A stretch of DNA of 64,000 nucleotides. It comes from Codonopsis lanceolata. Lineage: Eukaryota; Streptophyta; Magnoliopsida; Asterales; Campanulaceae. This document shows positions 60,401 through 64,000 of this stretch, piece by piece. The stretch lies in NCBI GenBank assembly GCA_013146195.2, contig CM028377.1, positions 27,758,428 through 27,822,427 on the forward strand, written 5' to 3'. The position numbers and the translations under genes are program-made. Every line of letters starts with the position of its first letter. The stretch's first letter is position 1. The notes under the pieces were generated by a model that ran no database searches, was not told the origin of the DNA, and saw nothing but the letters and a program-made list of their open reading frames with translations.

Positions 60401-63006
60401 GACATAGGACGTTTCCTTGTCTATTGCCGGTCGGTATTGTAGAAGCGAGGATTCACGATCTTTGATGAGGCATTGGTTGGAGTTGAATTGGCGATTAATC
60501 CTTTGTCGCGAGGTAGGATATGCTCGAGAAGATTATGCTTTAAGCCGCTCACTAGAGAAACTTTGTTGATGGAGAGACTTCCTCTAGTGATTGAGCCATA
60601 CCCAATTGTTTTCCTCTTGCATTGTCTCAGAAAATAAGCGTGGGACCTTTGGCTTGACTATATCGAGAGTAGACTTACGTTTCCTGTCATGTGTCTTGAG
60701 CAGCCATTGTCTAGGTACTAGATGTCCTTTTCTTCTAAATCTATAGCCATGAAGCATACCTGAAAAATATTTAAAGAAACAAGGTCCCCTTTATTTTCTT
60801 TTGGGTCTAAGGATTAGCAACCTTTTGGAACCCATACACCTTAACCTAACCTTGAGAGAGAACTAGGTCTCTCGATTTTGGAGTGAACCTTAGTAGGCGG
60901 CCGGATGGCCTAGGCAATTGCAAGAATGACATAAATGGAAGTTCCATAGTGAACTGTCAGTGGCCTTAGCTGAAGAGTGATTGTGATTATCCTTTTTCTT
61001 AATAGCCGTCCTTGGTCCAGCTTGCTTGTTGACGGTAGACTTAATTGGTTTCTTTTGGATCTTCCTAGGAATGTTACCACCAGACTTAGCTTTGGCTAGT
61101 CTGTTGATAACCCTTTTAGGAGGATTTCGTAGAATACCTTTAAGTTTACTTTCAACAGGTACAGGTGCCTTGTCTGTTTCATAGACAAACTTGATAGTCA
61201 CCGGTAGAGATTTAGTAGGTCTACCGCCAGCAGACTTTGCCTTCCTTGAGTTGTTGTCGGCGGACTTTAGTTTCTCTAAGCGGTGATTTTCCCTTTTTCG
61301 AGCCTTGGGGTAAACATAAGGAACACTTGAATAACCAAGACCTTGTTTCCCCTTGTTTCCGAACGTCTGGTTAGAGAAGGAGATATCATAAGTAGTCTCG
61401 GAGGATTCACCTTTCTCTGTGACAGATGGGAATGCCATACTGGGTTCATCAGAATATCCTATGCCAGATTTATCTTTACATGATTTTTGGCTTGAAAGGA
61501 TTTCTTCGAAGGTATCCTTGGAGCTGTTCCAAAAGTCAATTGTCTTTTGCAAGGCAATTTTCTCTAGGTCAAGTCCTTTGATGTGCTCAGTGAGACATTC
61601 AATTTTGTCACAAAGAAATTTGTTTTCTCCTTTGAGCTTGATACTTTCTTGTTGATAGCTATTGAGAGTTTGAATCTCAGCTGCCATCAGAGATTTCTCA
61701 GCAGTAAGTTTCTCACAGTTCTTGGCGAGTTTTACATAGGCTACTCTAAATGGAATTGAACTCTTCAAGCATATCTTGATTATCCTTGAGAAGTTCTTCC
61801 TTACTGAAGTTCTCACTGTTGATCTCACTTTTGTCCAAGGGACTAGGTGAGACTTCGACTTCATGTTCAGAGTCATAGGTGGGACCTGAATCATGAGCTA
61901 TTAAGCATATGTTAGCTTGCTCACAATCGTCCTCTTCCTCTTCTGAATCAGTCTCAAACCATGTAGCAACCTGTTTATCTTCTATGTCTTCAGCCAGCAT
62001 ACCTTTTTGCTTTTGAAATTTTTTATAAGTAGGTCTTCGGTATGCTTCGAATTTTGGCTTTGGACATTTTGAGGCAAAGTGACCAGGTTTTCTACAATTG
62101 TAACACACAAGCTCTTCTTTAGATGAGCTTTCACCAGTCTTTCTAAAAGGCTGCTGGTGTGTGTCCTTCCTTCCATATTTTGCAAACTTTTGAAAACGTT
62201 TTACAAACATAGCAAATTGTTCGTCTGAGAGAAAATCATTTTCCTTTGGAGGAAGTGGAAGGTTTGTTTTCAACAAGGATTTCTTCTTGGACCATGGTGG
62301 GGACACGATTACAACTGTTTGTCCTGCTCTAGAGCTTGATTTACTTCGAGCTCATAAACCTTCAAACTTGCGTAACGACTACGGAGAGTCATTTCGTTTA
62401 AGTTTTTGGATTCTTTCATGGCAGTGGTCTTGACATGCCATAAGCTACCTAGAGAGCCTAGAAATCTCATGTTCATTTCCTTTTTGTCATAGGTTTTACC
62501 AAGAGAAAAGCAGCTATTAATTACCTCACTGAAGCGATCATATGCTTGTCTCAAGGTTTCCTTGGATCCTTTTTGAAGGAGTCAAACTGCTGGATGTATG
62601 TGTATTTTCTGTTATCTCTTGTGTCTTGGTCTCCTTCCAAGTATTCCACAAGAGCTTCCCACATCTCTTTTGCAGTAGTACATCGGATCACTTGTTGGTA
62701 CGTGCTTGTGTCTAGAGAGCTAGTAATGATGTTGATTGCTTTGCTATCTAGCTCTACTAGTTTTCTGTCGTCCTCTGTCCACTCTGATTCTTCTTTGGGA
62801 ACTTTGGCAGGATTCACAGCAATGGAGGCTAGAAGGTTGGCCTTCATTGGTACATGTTGTCCAGCTATTACGCACTTCCATAACCTGTTGTCAATAGCGT
62901 TCATAAAACGCATTACCTTATCCTTCCAATCATCGAAATGGCCTTCGTCCAATATTGGGACGTGGTTCGCATTTGATGTAGGCAGCATGTAGTGTGTTTG
63001 TGCCAT
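57495..63006 (-). pseudogene. SIRE gag-pol, copy 2 (broken)
   Basis: Same gene order as copy 1. Gag starts at 63006 and reads 151 codons to 62551, past the position where copy 1 has a stop, including WKDKVMRFMNAIDNRLWK and QQFDSFKK. Gag continues at 62554-62309, 62306-61746 (knuckle CYNCRKPGHFASKC, closer to consensus than copy 1) and 61894-60890 (coiled coil and second knuckle CHSCNCLGHP, truncated). The integrase zinc segment (60359-60069) has CKACQLGKL and the core start LLHMDLFGPI. A linker frame (59515-58925) and RT frames (58897-57775) include GTKWVYRNK, QGYRQEKGIDFDETFA and the intact catalytic IYVDDIIF. RNase H ends at 57495. Frameshifts are frequent in 57800-60880, mostly at positions different from copy 1. 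Confidence 0.8.
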
Positions 63007-63061
63007 TGGATCGAATCTCTCAAGAGTTTAATCTCGGAAAAACTAGTTTTCAAAGAGTTAA

Positions 63062-63074
63062 GCTCTGATACCAA
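63062..63074 (-). promoter_or_regulatory. Primer binding site of SIRE copy 2
   Basis: GCTCTGATACCAA on the plus strand, one base from LTR C. Confidence 0.85.
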
Positions 63075-63075
63075 T

Positions 63076-64000
63076 TGTGAGTCCCAAAGGGCACAATAAT
63101 AAGCTAGAAGGGGGTTGAATAGCTTATTATACACTTAAATTTTTTTTAAAGAAAGTTCTTTTGACAAGCACTTACAATCTATGTGGAAGATTGAAGTAGC
63201 GGAAGTCTTGCAAAGAAACTGGTTCAAGTCTGCCGATTAAGGACTACCGGTAGACTTGACTGGTTACTCAAGTTTACTGTTTAGGATATAGATAAAAGAA
63301 GTAATAAACAGTATAATAAGTAAACAAACAGTAAAGGAAGAACACAAGTATTTTGGGATGGTTCACACTATAAAGAGTGCTACGTCCACCACCAAGGCAG
63401 TCAACCTTGGATTTAAAAAGTGCACTATGTTTTCCACTAGATCTATTACAAGGAATATACCCAATGGATCGTGTACAAAATATTGACTTGTGTTTGGGGG
63501 TATCGGAATTAAATATTTGGGTAAACAAGATATTTAATTCGTGCAGAAGAATAGCTTTAAATGAAAACAACAAGACGTAAATGATAAGAGTTGAAGCAGG
63601 TCTTCTTGTCGTTGTCGAGGACTTTTTGATCTGTTAAGGATCTCTTGAATGCACTGAGTATAAAGACTTAAAGTTGTTGTAGATTTTCAGAGCATATCAT
63701 CAAGTCTTTCTTCAGTCTTTAATGGCGGCATTTATAGCCGGAGCATTCTGGAGATCCATTGGAGAAGACGAAGTTTAACAGCTTTATTAGGTTGAATGCA
63801 TTAAATGCATAGAGTTGTCTTGAGGATTTCGTCTTCACGTATATCGAAGGGGAACTGCGAGATCTTTGCGAGGACCGAAGTAGGGCAATCCGGATGTCAG
63901 ATCTGCAAGAGTTGCTACAGATAGTAGGTGACAATGTTTCACCTCGCTTTATCTTGTTCGCCCGTGAAAGTCTTCCTCGCTTTTGAAAGCTACTTTCTAG
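63076..64000 (-). mobile_element. SIRE LTR C (5' LTR of copy 2, cut by window end)
   Basis: Begins TGTGAGTCCCAAAGGG and is nearly identical to LTR A for its first 750 bp. The minus-strand TATA box GGCTATAAATGCC is intact (63729-63738). About 330 bp are missing at the window end. The last 160 bp carry many small indels. Confidence 0.85.

Overview
The window looks like pericentromeric or otherwise heterochromatic DNA of a flowering plant, probably a eudicot. Almost every base that can be assigned belongs to transposable elements: Ty3/gypsy (Athila, Tat/Ogre-like, and long-LTR elements without coding sequence), Ty1/copia of the SIRE/Maximus type, an L1-like LINE, a mariner-like element, a Stowaway-type MITE and a hAT derivative. 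Primer binding sites complementary to initiator tRNA-Met, polypurine tracts and target-site duplications set most boundaries. I see no intact cellular gene, rRNA gene, ordinary tRNA gene or CRISPR array.

Layout. 1-9631: a minus-strand non-autonomous LTR element (family 1) with LTRs of about 4.4 kb and a 1.5 kb interior lacking pol. 9632-14458: the 5' part of a related element (family 3), apparently interrupted by family 1. 14459-17383: the 3' half of an Athila element on the plus strand (RNase H, integrase, then a decayed second gene), interrupted by family 3. 17384-32490: a minus-strand SIRE-type element with LTRs, gag-pol and a downstream envelope-like gene whose apparent intron holds an L1 LINE. 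32879-36660: a mariner-like element inside a MITE. 36661-37116: short unassigned DNA. 37117-45579: a third long-LTR family (family 2) in tandem LTR-interior-LTR-interior-LTR form, carrying a copia solo LTR and a hAT element. 45580-54263: the 3' end of a minus-strand Tat/Ogre-like element: LTR, tandem repeats, and two decayed plus-strand (antisense) genes, one with a plant mobile domain and one DUF7745-like. 54264-55858: an unrecognised minus-strand gene relic. 56084-56183: a 100-N gap. 56184-64000: a second copy of the LINE end, SIRE pol, gag and 5' LTR.

The most interesting signals are: (1) the SIRE envelope-like gene, which seems to have its own TATA box, a first coding exon consisting of only the ATG, and a phase-0 intron; (2) the two antisense genes of the Tat-like element, where the promoter region of the second shares two sequence blocks with the element's own LTR promoter; (3) three related long-LTR families that keep a similar non-coding interior. 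Many frameshifts fall at CTG/CAG-like sites and differ between paralogous copies, so some breaks may be base-calling artefacts rather than biology. All domain names rest on motif recognition by eye; no database search was run.
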